Source: Tamarix chinensis
Lineage: Eukaryota; Streptophyta; Magnoliopsida; Caryophyllales; Tamaricaceae
NCBI GenBank assembly: GCA_030549775.1
Contig: CM060174.1
Span: 44,434,707 to 44,498,706 of the forward strand
DNA: 64,000 nucleotides
Direction: 5' to 3'
A model generated the notes under the pieces. It was not told the DNA's origin, ran no database searches, and saw only the letters and a list, made by a program, of their open reading frames with translations. Shown in pieces: positions 23,316 to 35,045 of this stretch. Every line of letters begins with the position of its first letter. Position 1 is the first letter of the stretch. The translations under genes were made by a program, and so were the position numbers.

Positions 23316-23744
23316 TGTAACACCCCCAAATTTACTACTAAAAATTTTTGTTTAATTAAAAGGGTTTTGCGGAAGTGAAAAGATAAAACCGTAAACTCGG
23401 GGGCATTACCGCCACACTTAATACCAGATCGGTTCACTCCTATCATTCCAGTACTAAGTGCTAAGGCTAAATAAAGTTAACATTAAACACAAGTCATTAA
23501 TAAAACACAAGTCATTCAGAAATCAGAGTGCGATTTAGGATTACAAACCAAAGAGTACGTGACTAGATTTTTTCAAACATAAAGCATAGTACAAAAACAC
23601 AACTAAAATATGATAATACATGGTCCAATAAAAGAACAGAGTCCGGCCAAGCCGGTCTCGATCCCTAAGTCAGGTTTAGGCTCAACGCTCAGCGCCACCC
23701 GATGCCTCGTAGGTGTCGTAGGCATCGAAGACATCATCCCCTAC
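23316..23744. mobile_element. Solo LTR 2 (family of 6918-11566), left part
   Basis: It starts TGTAACACCCCCAAATTTACTAC and matches 6918-7370 closely (for example 'ccacacttaataccagatcg', 'ccagtactaagtgctaaggc'). It is broken at 23744 by element B and resumes at 37981. The joined length is about 4.49 kb against 4.65 kb for the first copy. Confidence 0.85.
23740..23744 (+). repeat. Target-site duplication CCTAC (left) of element B
   Basis: CCTAC precedes TGATGCACTATCG. The other end, at 37981-37985, reads CCTGC. Solo LTR 1 has CCTGC at this site (about 7372), so the left copy has one substitution. Confidence 0.75.
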
Positions 23745-25308
23745 TGATGCACTATCGTATGCACAACAAATTTGATAAATAAATCCTAATTTCCAAATAC
23801 GTAGTATATGGCAAGAAGGAGTCGAACCCACAAGGAATGACGTTTTAATCACTAATTTTGCTATTGATGTTATAACCCCGTTTATACAACTTCATTGATT
23901 CTTATGCTAAATTCGATTATACTAAGTCTTTAATCACGAATTGACAATTAGGGGAGGACTGAATTGGTGATGGAATTAAAATGCCATACATTCACATAAG
24001 AAAAATGATTCTAAACAATTTAATATTGACTTAGGAAACTCAGAATAATGAATTCCTATACTTCCTCTCAACCTTAATAAATTGAATATGCTCTCAATTT
24101 ATTTTTTGCACCCATTTAATAACCTAGGTTACGAACACTAGATTCAATTAATGGTAGCATTATGAACGGGAAGCAGCCAACTACAATCATAATCACAAAA
24201 GCTCGGATCATGCAATTGCACGAATTAATTGATAAGATTAATAATTAATCTTCTTGCTACTATAGACAAATTAATTAACAATTACGGGTTAATTTCATTG
24301 TCTTAGCAAAGACTAAGTCCTAAAGCAAATAGGTGATCAATCTAATTAGTTCAAGAATCTTAATCTATGATACAGAATCATTCAATTCGATCCATTAATT
24401 CAATTAAACATCATCTAGAATCAAACATTTAAAGTATAAAATGATAATTAGGTTATAATTCCATCCTCAATTCATCCTACCCTGTTCTATTTACTCAAAT
24501 TTCTGCATATTCATAATTCATACAATTACACAAAAGTCTCAGAAATTGATAATAACAATGCATTCACAAATTCTATTCTTGCAACAATTAGATAATATTA
24601 TAGTGAATACAATTAAAACTACAGAAAAACAACTTAGATTCAACAAAAACAAAGATACTGAAATTTACAGAGGAATAGAGGAAACTTATCAATTGAAGTG
24701 CAGAATGTCAAATCATCAATAGAATTCAAGAAGATCAAAGGTCGGAATTGTGCATTACATGTATGTTCTAAAGGAATAAAGGAAGAACAATACATTCCAA
24801 ATGTTTTTTCAATCTTTTTCCCCGTGTCCCGAACTCTGTTTTCATATCAAATTTATCAGGAACAAGTCGCGTGGCAGTTACACGTTTTTAATTGAAAACA
24901 CGGTCCGTGTTTATGAAACACGGGACCCCCGTGTTTTCTTCCAACTGCTTTGCTGATATGGATTTACAGACCGATACTCGGGATAAATAACACGGTCCGT
25001 GTTATGGAAACACGGGACCCCCGTGTTTTTGATTCTTCCACTCAATTCCTTTGAAAGTTTCAGCTTAGCTTCTCTTGATGTATTTGTTCCCTTTCCAACT
25101 TTGCTCTCCTTGATTTAGCATTTCTTGATGTGTTCTCTACTTGATTTCTTCTTTTCATTGATTTCTCCTTGAATTTCTTCAATTCTTTTCTTTCTTGTAA
25201 AATTTATTCAAAGGAGGAAAACTCGACGAAAAGATTAAATCTAGTAGAATAAATGAGGGATAAATGATATTTTTAGACATGAAAATAATCAATAAATCTC
25301 ATCTATCA
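23745..25308 (-). repeat. Left (3') LTR of Athila element B (1564 bp)
   Basis: It runs from TGATGCACTATC to CATCTATCA and is matched at equal length by 36417-37980 with about a dozen differences counted by eye. It carries two paired-palindrome modules at about 24896-24935 and 24989-25030. The 65-residue frame at 24698-24895 recurs in the other LTR only because the DNA is duplicated. On the minus strand this is the 3' LTR; the bordering 'aatacccccatgc' would be the inverse of a G-rich polypurine tract. Confidence 0.92.
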
Positions 25309-26840
25309 AATACCCCCATGCTTGAATTATTTCTTGTCCTCGAGCAATATCATAACATGCACATGAATACATCAAGAAACGCAAGAGAAACAGGTCACGG
25401 AACACAAGATTTATTAGATTGGAATTATTCATGTACGAAGTTCAACTTGGACTGGGACTGAAAAATACTTGTAAATCATGAAATATCAATGATAAAAATA
25501 TTTTTGGATCACATCTTAAATCACCTTAAAAATAGTCTTATCAAATGCTCAAACGGTTAAAGAACGAAAATTATAATAATTAGTATCTCATCATGCAAAT
25601 TAGATCAAGACTAATGAAATTCAACTTGGTAAATTCTTTCAGAATGTGGGAACGCTCACTCTTTAGTGTATAGGGTATGATGTGTTTACTCTCAAATTCT
25701 CTCCAAATGATAATGATCACCCATATGTTTGCCATTATTCTCAATTCGCCACCGCTAAAAGAACTAAATTATATAAGAATCAAAAGGTCTTAAATTTGGT
25801 TGTAATGGGGCTAGGGTTCTAAGGTGGGATGGAATTTTGGTATTGTAGCTAGACTCTACCAACTAGAGAAGCAAATTTGTTTTTTTTTTTTTATAATCTC
25901 AAACCCTTCCATTCAACCAAACAACATCAAAAGACATGAAATTTTATTCTCTTCTTCTTTTTTTTTTGAGGTGAAAAACGCTTAGCTACTTCCTCCATTT
26001 TTTTATGATATCCACACCCCCATACTTAGATTTCACCTTATTAACAAAACAAAAATTCTCCTTGAAAATATTTTTGCTCCACTAGTCGTAGAGTAAGGAA
26101 GGAAAATACATATGGAGATTAGTTGTTAATAAAGTTTAAATCAATAAAACAGGTCTATAGGCTCAAAGGGGTTATGCAATGGATAACAATTTTTCAAGGT
26201 GGGTTATTTGGCCTTGTAGCTAACAAAGAAAGAAGAGTGCCTTTATCATTTTCAAATATCCTTAAGTTCTATGCAGTCTTGAAGAGACTAATGGCAAATT
26301 CTAGTTTCACATATCATTGGAGAATGCACACAAAAGAGAAATATATTTTGGATAAGCAATGTATCCAAAGGTTAGGCTCAAACGCTCACAATGTTATATC
26401 CACCAATTTTGAATTTCATTTCATCTCATTCCTAGTCAATGCATGATTTGATCTCTAATCATTCTAACTTTCTTTCCTTCACTGTTATCACATCTTCAAT
26501 TTCTATCTTTAAGGTTCCAAAAGATGTTGATCAAAACATACAATAAGTATAAGATTATCCTTTTTGAAAATAATTCAGTCCCATACTTTGTTTTACTTCG
26601 TATATGGATTACTCAAATCTAATACTTCCTGTTTTTTTTTTGAAGTGCAGCACTAAACAACTAGTACGTAAGTAGATAAGAATAAATTAACTAACTACCA
26701 CTTAGCAAACATATATAACATTTACTAACTATTTCTACGAAAGAGTAATCACAAGCCTACGAATAGTAATGCACCCCCCTTACTTAATGTGTTCATTGTC
26801 CCTAATGAACAAATGCAAGAGAAAAAATGAAGAATAGGTT
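25309..26840 (-). other. 3' non-coding region of element B
   Basis: About 1.5 kb lies between the 3' ORF and the 3' LTR. It aligns in blocks with 42693-44060 (C) and 55715-55976 plus 62134-62728 (E), so it is a conserved untranslated part of this Athila family. The frames at 25264-25461 and 26123-26446 are not kept in the other copies. Long 3' non-coding regions are usual in Athila. Confidence 0.75.
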
Positions 26841-28094
26841 TCAAGAGGGAGGTGGAGGTGGGTCTTGGCTCCCGAGATGGAAATCATAGAGATTCTTCAT
26901 CATCTCCATCATCTGATTTTGGTTATTGCGAATGGAATCCAATTGGGAATACACTTGATTTTGAAATTGGAGATGCCATTCGGGGACAAAAGTTGAGGTG
27001 GAAGAAGAGCTGGCTTGGGATCGGGGTGGTGGTGGTGGTGGATGGGCACCATGAGGTGGAATAGGATGTTCGATGGCTAATGGGGTAGGGTTATTTTCAT
27101 CCTCACTAGGATGCCAGTTCAATGGGTTTAAAGGGTCAGTTTTGGTAGGATTAGGAAGAGGAAAGAAAACACGCCCCTGATAAGAAAGGTACCACGCATT
27201 ATTCCTACGCTCAATAAGATGCGTAAGGCGACAATGTTCGATATCAATGCGGGTGCTCATGGCCTCAATGGGCATATCTTCAGGAAGGGGTATGTCCAAA
27301 CTTACACAGATGGTGGTAATTAACCCACCAATAACAATGTCTCCTTGTTTGGAATTACCGACCATTTGAAATTGTTTTGCAATAAAATAGGCAGTATCAA
27401 CAGAGTAGTGTTCAAGCATAGAGTAGAGAAAGAAAAGTTCAATTGAACGAACTACCCCGGTACTATCTCCCATCCCAAAGATGGTAGTAGCCAAAAGCCT
27501 CTGAATGTATCGGAAAACTAAGTTAAAAATCCTAGAGGATTTGGCTTCAGAAATGCAGAAGGTATCGGGAGTAGGCATATTCGCTGTATCACCTATTTTA
27601 GCGAAAAAATTGTTGGCATAGAACCAGGGTAAAATGAATCTGAATCCCTGTGAAGGCAACATGAAAATGTGGGCAAGTTCATGCACTGCTAATTGCCTAT
27701 CTTCATTAAAAAGGCGAAAAGAAACATACCCTTGATTATTTTTAGTATCACCAATGTCACCAACTTCAGCACACAATTCAAAAGTACTCAAAAATTCTAA
27801 AGTCAAGCGTCTATAGGTATGATTAGTACAATAGACAAAGTGTTGCAAACCTATAGTTTCGAGCATGCGCATGACTTGATTATGAATGCCCAATGTATGC
27901 AAACAACCATCATCCAGATATCTAGTGCCAGTAATACGCCTTTGAGACAAGTAATCGTACCTTTGTTGTTGTTCGGGGGACGTAAAAATTATACCTAAAT
28001 CATTGGGTCGATTACGTCGTTGTCTCGCTTGAGTTGGTGATGACCGGGACCTTGAGGGTTCGCCTTCAGCACACTGCTTCTTTTTCGGTGCCAT
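26841..28094 (-). CDS. Athila 3' ORF protein (417 aa) of element B
   Basis: An intact frame downstream of gag-pol, in the position of the 'env-like' ORF of Athila/Calypso elements. It starts MAPKKKQ with a basic, Ser/Arg-rich N-terminus (residues 1-35) that may act as a nuclear signal. The core includes YLDDGCLHTLGIHNQVMRML, LTLEFLSTFE, YVSFRLFNEDRQLAVHELAHIFMLP and SIELFFLYSML, which fits the Athila ORF-1 / plant transposon protein family as I recall it. A proline-rich linker (about 345-365) precedes a C-terminal helix (LQFQNQVYSQLDSIRNNQNQMMEMMKNLY) likely to be a coiled coil, and a PPPPPS end. No signal peptide or membrane segment is seen, so an envelope role is doubtful. The same frame decays in C at 44061-45273. 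Function unknown. Confidence 0.8.
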   Translation of the reverse strand: MAPKKKQCAEGEPSRSRSSPTQARQRRNRPNDLGIIFTSPEQQQRYDYLSQRRITGTRYLDDGCLHTLGIHNQVMRMLETIGLQHFVYCTNHTYRRLTLEFLSTFELCAEVGDIGDTKNNQGYVSFRLFNEDRQLAVHELAHIFMLPSQGFRFILPWFYANNFFAKIGDTANMPTPDTFCISEAKSSRIFNLVFRYIQRLLATTIFGMGDSTGVVRSIELFFLYSMLEHYSVDTAYFIAKQFQMVGNSKQGDIVIGGLITTICVSLDIPLPEDMPIEAMSTRIDIEHCRLTHLIERRNNAWYLSYQGRVFFPLPNPTKTDPLNPLNWHPSEDENNPTPLAIEHPIPPHGAHPPPPPPRSQASSSSTSTFVPEWHLQFQNQVYSQLDSIRNNQNQMMEMMKNLYDFHLGSQDPPPPPS

Positions 28095-28690
28095 CTACAC
28101 ACAGATTACCACTTTGAAGTTAAGAAACAATGTCTTAAACTTGAAAGTGCAACATATACATAATTTTACTCTTGAAGAATAAGATTAGACTGCAATGATA
28201 ATTATAATAAAGTTGCACTAAATGCATACATATGCCCTAACCATGTCATTCACCCAATTTTATAATGGTGCAAGTTATGGAACAAATGCACCCAATATTC
28301 AATCACATTGTATCAGCATATGTAAGCAAAAACAATGAAACCGAATTAACATTGCTACAATATGGGGAAGAACCACTTACCTTAATTGTGTGAAAACAGG
28401 CTATAACAAGTCAGGAATCAGAAGAATGATATGAGAATATCAAATCCCACGAAAACCCTAAGGATATTTCTAGAAAATGGATGAAACAATGCTCGATTGA
28501 AATTAGGGTTTGACACGAATTGATTCGTCTGTTCTGTAGTGGATTGACACAAGAGAAAAGAAATTTAATGGTGGGGAAAGAAAATGGGATGTTAATGGAG
28601 TAGGAGTTGTTAAGAGTTGAAGATTTGAGTGAGAAAAATGGAGGATTCGAAGGAGAAGATGGTGCTCCGAAGAACTGGAGAGAATCGAAC
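28095..28690 (-). other. Spacer upstream of the 3' ORF of element B
   Basis: Non-coding DNA lies between the 83-bp repeat array and the 3' ORF. The 103-residue minus-strand frame at 28411-28722 has no counterpart in C and is not called. This would hold the splice acceptor or internal promoter used to express the 3' ORF; no signal is clear enough to place. Confidence 0.5.
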
Positions 28691-29275
28691 GAAAGGGCCG
28701 TGTTTCTCAGATCTGAAAACACGGGGGAGAAAAAGGAAACTGGACGGAAACACGGACCGTATTTGTGAAATACGGTACCCCCGTGTTAAATTTTAAATAT
28801 TCTGTTTCTGACTGAGAAGGTAACACGGGCCGTGTTTACAAATACGGTACCACCGTGTTATATTTCCAGCTCTCTGGAATTCTGAAATTTTTCTGCAGAG
28901 GAAGAAACACGGGCCATGTTAAGAAATACGGACCCCCCGTGTTATTTTTGGAGCTCTCTGGAATTTTGAAAATTTCTGCAGAGGAAGAAACACAGGCCGT
29001 GTTAAGAAATACAGATCCCCCGTGTTAATTTTGGAGCTCTCTAGAATTTGTAAATTTTCTGCAGAGGAAGAAACACGGGCCGTGTTAAGAAATACGGACC
29101 CCCGGTGTTATTTTTGGAGCTCTCTGGAATTCTGAAATTTTTCTGCAGAGGAAGAAACACGGGCCGTGTTAAGAAATACGGACCCCCCGTGTTAATTTTG
29201 GAGCTCTCTGGAATTTGTAAATTTTCTGCAGAGAGAAAAACACGGGCTGTATTTGCAAATACGCCCCCCCGTGTT
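28691..29275 (-). repeat. Tandem array of paired-palindrome modules (83-84 bp unit)
   Basis: Units beginning GAAACACGGGCC recur at 28904, 28987, 29070 and 29154, with more diverged ones near 28700, 28744, 28821 and 29236. Each unit holds AACACGGGCCGTGTT (7-bp arms AACACGG/CCGTGTT), about 10 bases later a second ATACGG...CCCCCGTGTT pair, and then 'ggagctctctggaatt...tctgcagagg'. The array lies between pol and the 3' ORF. The decayed counterpart in C is 46160-46545. Frames through it (29041-29319 minus, 29105-29407 plus) simply read the repeat and are not called. Confidence 0.9.
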
Positions 29276-29422
29276 TTTTTATATAAGTATGAAAATAGAC
29301 TACTAATGTATTTCCACACATATACACATTATGTACATACAAATTTATACCAAATATGTACGAAATACGAAAAACTTATATACAACACTTGGGTGTTTCC
29401 CAAGTGACAAAATGCAAGTCAT

Positions 29423-32400
29423 TCAACCCTCATAATTGGGAGTGGTAAGATCAACCACTTCCAAATTGTGCACTTGATGTCTTTCGTAGTAAGGTTTTAG
29501 GCAGTGTCCATTGACTTTCCACATTTTTCCTGTTTTCTCACTCTTAATTTCAACTGCACCATGAGAAAACACATTAGTCACAACAAATGGGCCGATCCAT
29601 CTCGACCTCAATTTTCCTGGAAACAATTTCAATCGAGAATGATATAATAAAACTTTTTGACCAATTTCAAAACTCTTTCTAAGAATGAACTTATCATGAA
29701 CTGCCTTAGTTCTATCTTTATATCTCAATACAGTTTCAAAAGCATCATTTCTTAGTTCTTCCAATTCTTGTAGTTGGAGTCGCCTATGTCTTCCAACTTC
29801 AGTTAACTCCATGTTACATTTTTTTACGGCCCAAAAAGCTTTATGTTCTAACTCAACCGGTAGATGACAAGGCTTACCGTAAACCAGACGATATGGAGAC
29901 ATACCGATTGGAGTCTTGAAAGCTGTACGATAGGCCCAGAGAGCATCATTAAGATGTAAGCTCCAATCCTTTCTTGTTGGTTTCACCATTTTTTCCAAGA
30001 TTGATTTGATTTCCCGGTTGGATACCTCAGCCTGACCATTGGTTTGTGGATGATAAGCTGTATATATTCGATGTGTCACATGGTATTTCTTTAATAGAGC
30101 TTCTACGGTTCTGTTGCAGAAGTGTGAACCTTTGTCGTTAATGATGGCCCTTGGTATGCCAAACCTTGCAAAAATGTTAGTTCGAAGAAATTCTGCAACA
30201 ACCTTAGCATCATCAGTACAGGTGGCCTTAGCCTCCACCCATTTTGACACATAATCAACAGCAACAAGAATGTATTTGAATCCAAAAGAAGATGGAAATG
30301 GTCCCATAAAATCCATACCCCAAACATCAAAGATTTCGCATGCTATGATAGGAGTTTGTGGCATTTCATTTCTAGGCCCTAATCCCCCAGACTTTTGACA
30401 GTGTTCACATGTCTTATAAAATTCATGAGAGTCCCTAAACAATGTAGGCCAAAAGAATCCACTCTCTAGAATTTTATAAGCTGTTCGCTTGGGACCAAAG
30501 TGTCCCCCACAAGCATAACTGTGACAAAAGTGTAAAATAGACAGAACCTCACTATCAGGAATACATCTTCTAATGATTTGATCGGCACATTGTTTCCACA
30601 AGTATGGATCGTCCCATACAAAATATTTTGCCTGACTTTTCATTCTATCTTTCTGTTCTTTTGTAAAGTGTGAGGGAAATACCTTAGCTACTAGAAAATT
30701 TACCATGTCAGCATACCATGGTATCTCATTCCCAATGACATGAAGTTGCTCGTCCGGAAATGCTTCATTGATAGGTACTTCAACTTCAACATCTTTGATT
30801 AACCGACTTAGGTGATCTGCTACTCCGTTTTCTGTTCCTTTTTTATCTTTAATGCGTATATTGAATTCTTGAAGTAGAAGAATCCATCTAATCAGTCGTG
30901 GTTTTGCCTCTTTCTTTGCTAACAAATATTTCAACGCTGCATGATCAGAATAAACAATTATTTCAGTTCCTAACAGATAAGAACGAAATTTATCCAAAGC
31001 AAAGACAATAGCAAGAAGCTCTTTTTCGGTAGTTGTGTAGTTAAGTTGAGCTTCATTCAATGTGCGTGAGGCATAATATATCACGTGTGGCTCTTTCCCG
31101 ATCCGTTGACCTAACACCGCACCAACAACAAAGTTAGATGCATCACACATCAATTCAAATGGGAAGTTCCAATCAGGTGGTTGAAGAATGGGTGCACTTA
31201 TCTGTTTTTCCTTTAAATAGTCAAATGATTTTTGGCATGCATCATCAAATTGAAATTCCTTTTCTTTTTGAAGAAGCTTGCATAATGGTTGGGCTATTTT
31301 AGAAAAATCCTTGATAAATCGGCGGTAAAACCCGGCATGCCCTAAAAATGATCGCACATCTTTGACAGTTGATGGATAAGGTAATGAAGAAATAAGATCA
31401 ATTTTTGCTTTATCTACTTCAATTCCTTTGGCTGAAATAACATGTCCCAATACTATTCCTTGTTGGACCATAAAATGGCATTTTTCAGAGTTTAGCACAA
31501 GATTTGTTTCCACACATCTTTTCAAGATAAGGGTTAAATTACCTAGGCATTCTTCAAAAGTATCTCCATGAATACTGAAATCATCCATGAATACCTCGAT
31601 AGTTTTCTCCAGATATTCGGAAAATATACTTACCATACACCTTTGAAATGTAGCTGGAGCATTACATAATCCAAATGGCATGCGTCGATACGCAAACGTA
31701 CCGTAGGGACATGTAAATGTGGTTTTCTCTTGATCTTCTGGAGCTATGGGAACCTGCACATATCCAGAATAACCATCAAGAAAACAATAATAAGCATGAC
31801 CCGCTAGCCGTTCTAGCATTTGATCCATAAATGGTAAAGGAAAATGATCTTTCCTAGTCATGGAGTTCAGCTTTCTATAATCAACACATACCCTCCAACC
31901 ATTTTGAACTCTAGTAGGAACCATTTCTCCTTTATCATTCTCCACTACTGTTATTCCTGTTTTCTTTGGGACAACCTGAAGCGGACTTACCCTACTACTA
32001 TCAGAAATTGGGTATATGACTCCTACACTTAGCAATTTTAAAACCTCTTTCTTCACAACCTCCATCATTATCGGATTTAACCTACGTTGCACTTGTCTAC
32101 TTGGCTTCACATTTTCTTCCATTAAAATCCGATGCATACAAACTGAAGGACTAATACCCTTAATATCAGCAACTGTCCATCCCAAAGCTGATTTGTATTT
32201 CTTCAACACATTTATCAATTTTTCTTCTTGTTGAGATGTTAGTTCACTAGATATAATAACCGGAAGAGTATTCTTATCTCCTAAGAATGCATATTTGAGA
32301 TGGTCAGGTAAAGGCTTCAACTCCACTTCAGGTGGTTGTTCTATGGAAGGTATAGGTCTATCCACTGTCAATGGTAAATCCACAAATTTTCCAATTCTAC

Positions 32401-34951
32401 TCGGACATGTTCCCAAAGCGGCCACTACCTCCTTGATTTCTTCCTCAACGTCATACAATTTGTTCAATTCTTCCAATTTTTCATTTTCTATGCCTTGTGT
32501 CAAAGTTAATTCCAAAGGATCAGATGACGAAAGTTGGTACACCATTTCAGTTAAATTCTCAATGACATCAATTATAGATACCTCTTCACCATCTGTAGGA
32601 TATCTCATGGAATCATATATGTTAAACTTAATAACTTCACCATCAAATTCCATGGTTAACACTCCATCGTGGACATCAATTTTTGTTTTTGAAGTTTTTA
32701 GGAATGGTCTCCCTAACAATATAGGAGATGGATTAGCTAAACCATTATCTTGCATATCTAACACATAAAAATCTGCAGGAAAAACCAACTCATTTACCTG
32801 AACTAAGACATCTTCAATAACCCCTTCAGGATATGTGTTAGATCTATCAGCCAATTGGATAACAACACGAGTTTCCTTTAAAGGACCTAGACTTAGGGTG
32901 TTAAAGATAGATAAAGGCATGACATTAATTGAAGCACCTAATTCAAGCATGCATTTTTCGTACCTCGTGTTTCCAATTTTGCAAGGTATAGTGAAAATAC
33001 CTGGATCTTTGCACTTTGGTGGAAGCTTTCTTTGCAATATAGCTGATACATTTTCTCCCACACTTGCCTTCTCATTCTCATTAAGTTTCCTTTTGTTTGT
33101 ACACAAATTATTAAGGAATTTTGCATACCTGGGTACTTGTTTGATCGCATCAATGAAAGGAAGGTTAACTTCTTCCTTCTTGAATATGTCAAATATCTCC
33201 TTGTCATGATTTACCTTCTTGTTTTTGGCCAACCTGCTAGGAAAAGGAGCAGGAATTTTTATAGGAGAATGTGACTTACTCTTCACCGTTTGTTGTGAAT
33301 CTTCCTTTATTTCTTCTTCAGCCATTGTTTCATCTGTCTCCTTGCTTGTGTCATCTTCTTCACTCACTTTTCTTGGATCTGACAATTGTTTTCCACTGTG
33401 AGTTGTGATAGCACTAGCATTTTCCTTAGGATTTCTTTCAGTCTGGCTAGGAAATTTTGAAGAACCCTGTGCTTGCATTTTTCCAAGGGAATCTGCTAGT
33501 TGACTCACTTGATTTTCCAAATTCTTAATACCATTTCTGGTCTCTTGTTGGAATTGTAAGGTATAGGTAGCTAAAGATTTTACCAAATCTTCCAAAGGCA
33601 TACCCCCCGATTGTTGTGGAACTTGTGGTGGAGGCATCGGTTGAAATGGTGGTCTTTGCTGATTTGGTGGAATTTGGAAAAACCCAGGAGGTGGATTTGC
33701 GCCTTGCTGATGTTGATACATTTGTGGTCGGAAATATGAGCTACCACTTTGTTGAGCGTTTCCATACCTTAGATTCGGATGATCCTTCCATCCAGGATTA
33801 TATGTTGGAGCAAATGGATCATTCCTTTTTGGTAATGGTTTTCCTCCAATAGCGTTTACTTGTTGTTCTTCCTGCAAAGTAGGACACATGTCAGTTGGAT
33901 GACCAGTAAAAGAACAAATTCCACATACCTTGGCAGGAATCTTTTCTCCTACAACTCTTTCAACAAGAGCTGTCAAATTCGAAACTTGCATTTTTAGTTC
34001 AGCAATATTGGTTTCTTTCACCTGTTGAGACATAGAAGTATTACCCCTATTACAATATTGAGAGTTAGATGCCATATTAGCAATCAACCTTTTAGCTTCG
34101 ATGGGTGTTTTATCAACTAAAGCACCACCACTAGCAGCATCTATCATATTGTGATCCATAGGAGATAAACCTTCGTAAAAATATTGTATTAATAATTGTT
34201 CACTAATTTGATGATTAGGACAACTACCACACAATTTCTTGAAACGTTCCAAATATTCATGTAAAGATTCTCCTCCATCTTGTCTAATACCACATATTTC
34301 CTTTCTTATATTAGTTGCTCTTGATGAAGGGAAATATTTTTCAAGGAAAACCTTTTGCATATCAGTCCAAGTATTTATTGAGCCCGCTGGTAGATCATAT
34401 AACCATTCCTTAGCAGCATCAGCTAAAGCAAAAGGAAAATCTTTGAGTTTAAGTTGTTCTACACTTACTCCATTCGGTTTCATACCAGAACAAGCTATAT
34501 GGAATTCCTTGAGAAATTTATTTGGGTCGGTGAAACACCCTGAACTCATGGAATTGTTGTCTCTAAAACTTGTAAAAATAGGTAAGGCTCGTATTAGTCC
34601 AGGTTTGATTTCACAAGTATCATTATCAGCAGGATAGTTAATGCATAAAAGATTGGGGTTGAAGACAGGAGCAGCTAGCTCCTTGAGAGTTCGATCCGCC
34701 ATTGGTGGATTAATGTAGTAAGGTGTACTACATAAATCCTCTATACTGTCTTCTCCAAAATTTGTGGAACTTTCTTCAAAAGGTGATGGAATCTGACTAG
34801 CTTGTTCCAATTTCCTTCTCGTCCTAGCTGCAATTGGAGAAGATGAGTTTGGATCTATGACTGGAATAATTTGTCCTTGATGCTCGAGTGCAAATGATCT
34901 CAATTGTGAATGCCTGAAGATTTCACACAATGAAAGATTAGATGAATTCAT
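29423..34951 (-). CDS. gag-pol: Athila Gag-Pol polyprotein of element B (1842 aa)
   Basis: One uninterrupted frame encodes all replication proteins of the element. In order: capsid (about 110-300; [40 protein letters not shown]); zinc knuckle C343-X2-C346-X4-H351-X4-C356; a Pro/Gln-rich linker; protease (about 640-760) with [11 protein letters not shown], where Glu670 replaces the catalytic Asp; RT with [19 protein letters not shown] and the FMDD box (1121-1124; Phe for Tyr is usual in Athila); RNase H ([32 protein letters not shown]); and integrase with an HHCC zinc site (CGGHFG...CEHCQKS) and the DD35E triad D1547, D1606, E1642. The C-terminal part includes [17 protein letters not shown] take the first ATG (34951, MNSSNLSLC); the matching ATG in C is lost. 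It is intact apart from the protease residue. Confidence 0.93.
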   Translation of the reverse strand: MNSSNLSLCEIFRHSQLRSFALEHQGQIIPVIDPNSSSPIAARTRRKLEQASQIPSPFEESSTNFGEDSIEDLCSTPYYINPPMADRTLKELAAPVFNPNLLCINYPADNDTCEIKPGLIRALPIFTSFRDNNSMSSGCFTDPNKFLKEFHIACSGMKPNGVSVEQLKLKDFPFALADAAKEWLYDLPAGSINTWTDMQKVFLEKYFPSSRATNIRKEICGIRQDGGESLHEYLERFKKLCGSCPNHQISEQLLIQYFYEGLSPMDHNMIDAASGGALVDKTPIEAKRLIANMASNSQYCNRGNTSMSQQVKETNIAELKMQVSNLTALVERVVGEKIPAKVCGICSFTGHPTDMCPTLQEEQQVNAIGGKPLPKRNDPFAPTYNPGWKDHPNLRYGNAQQSGSSYFRPQMYQHQQGANPPPGFFQIPPNQQRPPFQPMPPPQVPQQSGGMPLEDLVKSLATYTLQFQQETRNGIKNLENQVSQLADSLGKMQAQGSSKFPSQTERNPKENASAITTHSGKQLSDPRKVSEEDDTSKETDETMAEEEIKEDSQQTVKSKSHSPIKIPAPFPSRLAKNKKVNHDKEIFDIFKKEEVNLPFIDAIKQVPRYAKFLNNLCTNKRKLNENEKASVGENVSAILQRKLPPKCKDPGIFTIPCKIGNTRYEKCMLELGASINVMPLSIFNTLSLGPLKETRVVIQLADRSNTYPEGVIEDVLVQVNELVFPADFYVLDMQDNGLANPSPILLGRPFLKTSKTKIDVHDGVLTMEFDGEVIKFNIYDSMRYPTDGEEVSIIDVIENLTEMVYQLSSSDPLELTLTQGIENEKLEELNKLYDVEEEIKEVVAALGTCPSRIGKFVDLPLTVDRPIPSIEQPPEVELKPLPDHLKYAFLGDKNTLPVIISSELTSQQEEKLINVLKKYKSALGWTVADIKGISPSVCMHRILMEENVKPSRQVQRRLNPIMMEVVKKEVLKLLSVGVIYPISDSSRVSPLQVVPKKTGITVVENDKGEMVPTRVQNGWRVCVDYRKLNSMTRKDHFPLPFMDQMLERLAGHAYYCFLDGYSGYVQVPIAPEDQEKTTFTCPYGTFAYRRMPFGLCNAPATFQRCMVSIFSEYLEKTIEVFMDDFSIHGDTFEECLGNLTLILKRCVETNLVLNSEKCHFMVQQGIVLGHVISAKGIEVDKAKIDLISSLPYPSTVKDVRSFLGHAGFYRRFIKDFSKIAQPLCKLLQKEKEFQFDDACQKSFDYLKEKQISAPILQPPDWNFPFELMCDASNFVVGAVLGQRIGKEPHVIYYASRTLNEAQLNYTTTEKELLAIVFALDKFRSYLLGTEIIVYSDHAALKYLLAKKEAKPRLIRWILLLQEFNIRIKDKKGTENGVADHLSRLIKDVEVEVPINEAFPDEQLHVIGNEIPWYADMVNFLVAKVFPSHFTKEQKDRMKSQAKYFVWDDPYLWKQCADQIIRRCIPDSEVLSILHFCHSYACGGHFGPKRTAYKILESGFFWPTLFRDSHEFYKTCEHCQKSGGLGPRNEMPQTPIIACEIFDVWGMDFMGPFPSSFGFKYILVAVDYVSKWVEAKATCTDDAKVVAEFLRTNIFARFGIPRAIINDKGSHFCNRTVEALLKKYHVTHRIYTAYHPQTNGQAEVSNREIKSILEKMVKPTRKDWSLHLNDALWAYRTAFKTPIGMSPYRLVYGKPCHLPVELEHKAFWAVKKCNMELTEVGRHRRLQLQELEELRNDAFETVLRYKDRTKAVHDKFILRKSFEIGQKVLLYHSRLKLFPGKLRSRWIGPFVVTNVFSHGAVEIKSEKTGKMWKVNGHCLKPYYERHQVHNLEVVDLTTPNYEG

Positions 34952-35021
34952 GTGAAGAATTTATCTAAAACTAAAATAAGAAACCACAACAAAAACAAAA
35001 CTAGAGATTATAATTGCCAAC

Positions 35022-35039
35022 TCCCCGGCAACGGCGCCA
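35022..35039 (-). other. Primer binding site of element B (tRNA-Asp type)
   Basis: The minus strand reads TGGCGCCGTTGCCGGGGA just inside the 5' LTR, the primer site typical of Athila/Calypso elements and complementary to the tRNA-Asp 3' end. It sets the element's orientation as minus. The gag ATG lies 71 bp further on. Confidence 0.93.
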
Positions 35040-35045
35040 AAAATT

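Noticed and set aside
24698..24895. 65-residue frame found again at 37370-37567, apparently conserved
   Set aside because: Both lie in the two LTR copies of element B; identity comes from the DNA duplication, not from selection.
26841..28094. Envelope glycoprotein gene by position
   Set aside because: No signal peptide, transmembrane or fusion segments are visible; only the position matches the 'env-like' label.
28691..29275. CRISPR-like array of palindromic repeats with spacers
   Set aside because: The genome is plant nuclear, the 'spacers' are themselves repeated, and the array lies inside an Athila element.
29041..29407. Repeat proteins of 92 (minus) and 100 (plus) residues across the 83-bp array
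   Set aside because: They translate the tandem repeat on both strands; the array in copy C does not keep either frame.
32016..34637. Plus-strand frames of 72-157 residues opposite the B gag-pol
   Set aside because: They are shadows of the 1842-aa minus-strand frame; none has a recognisable domain.
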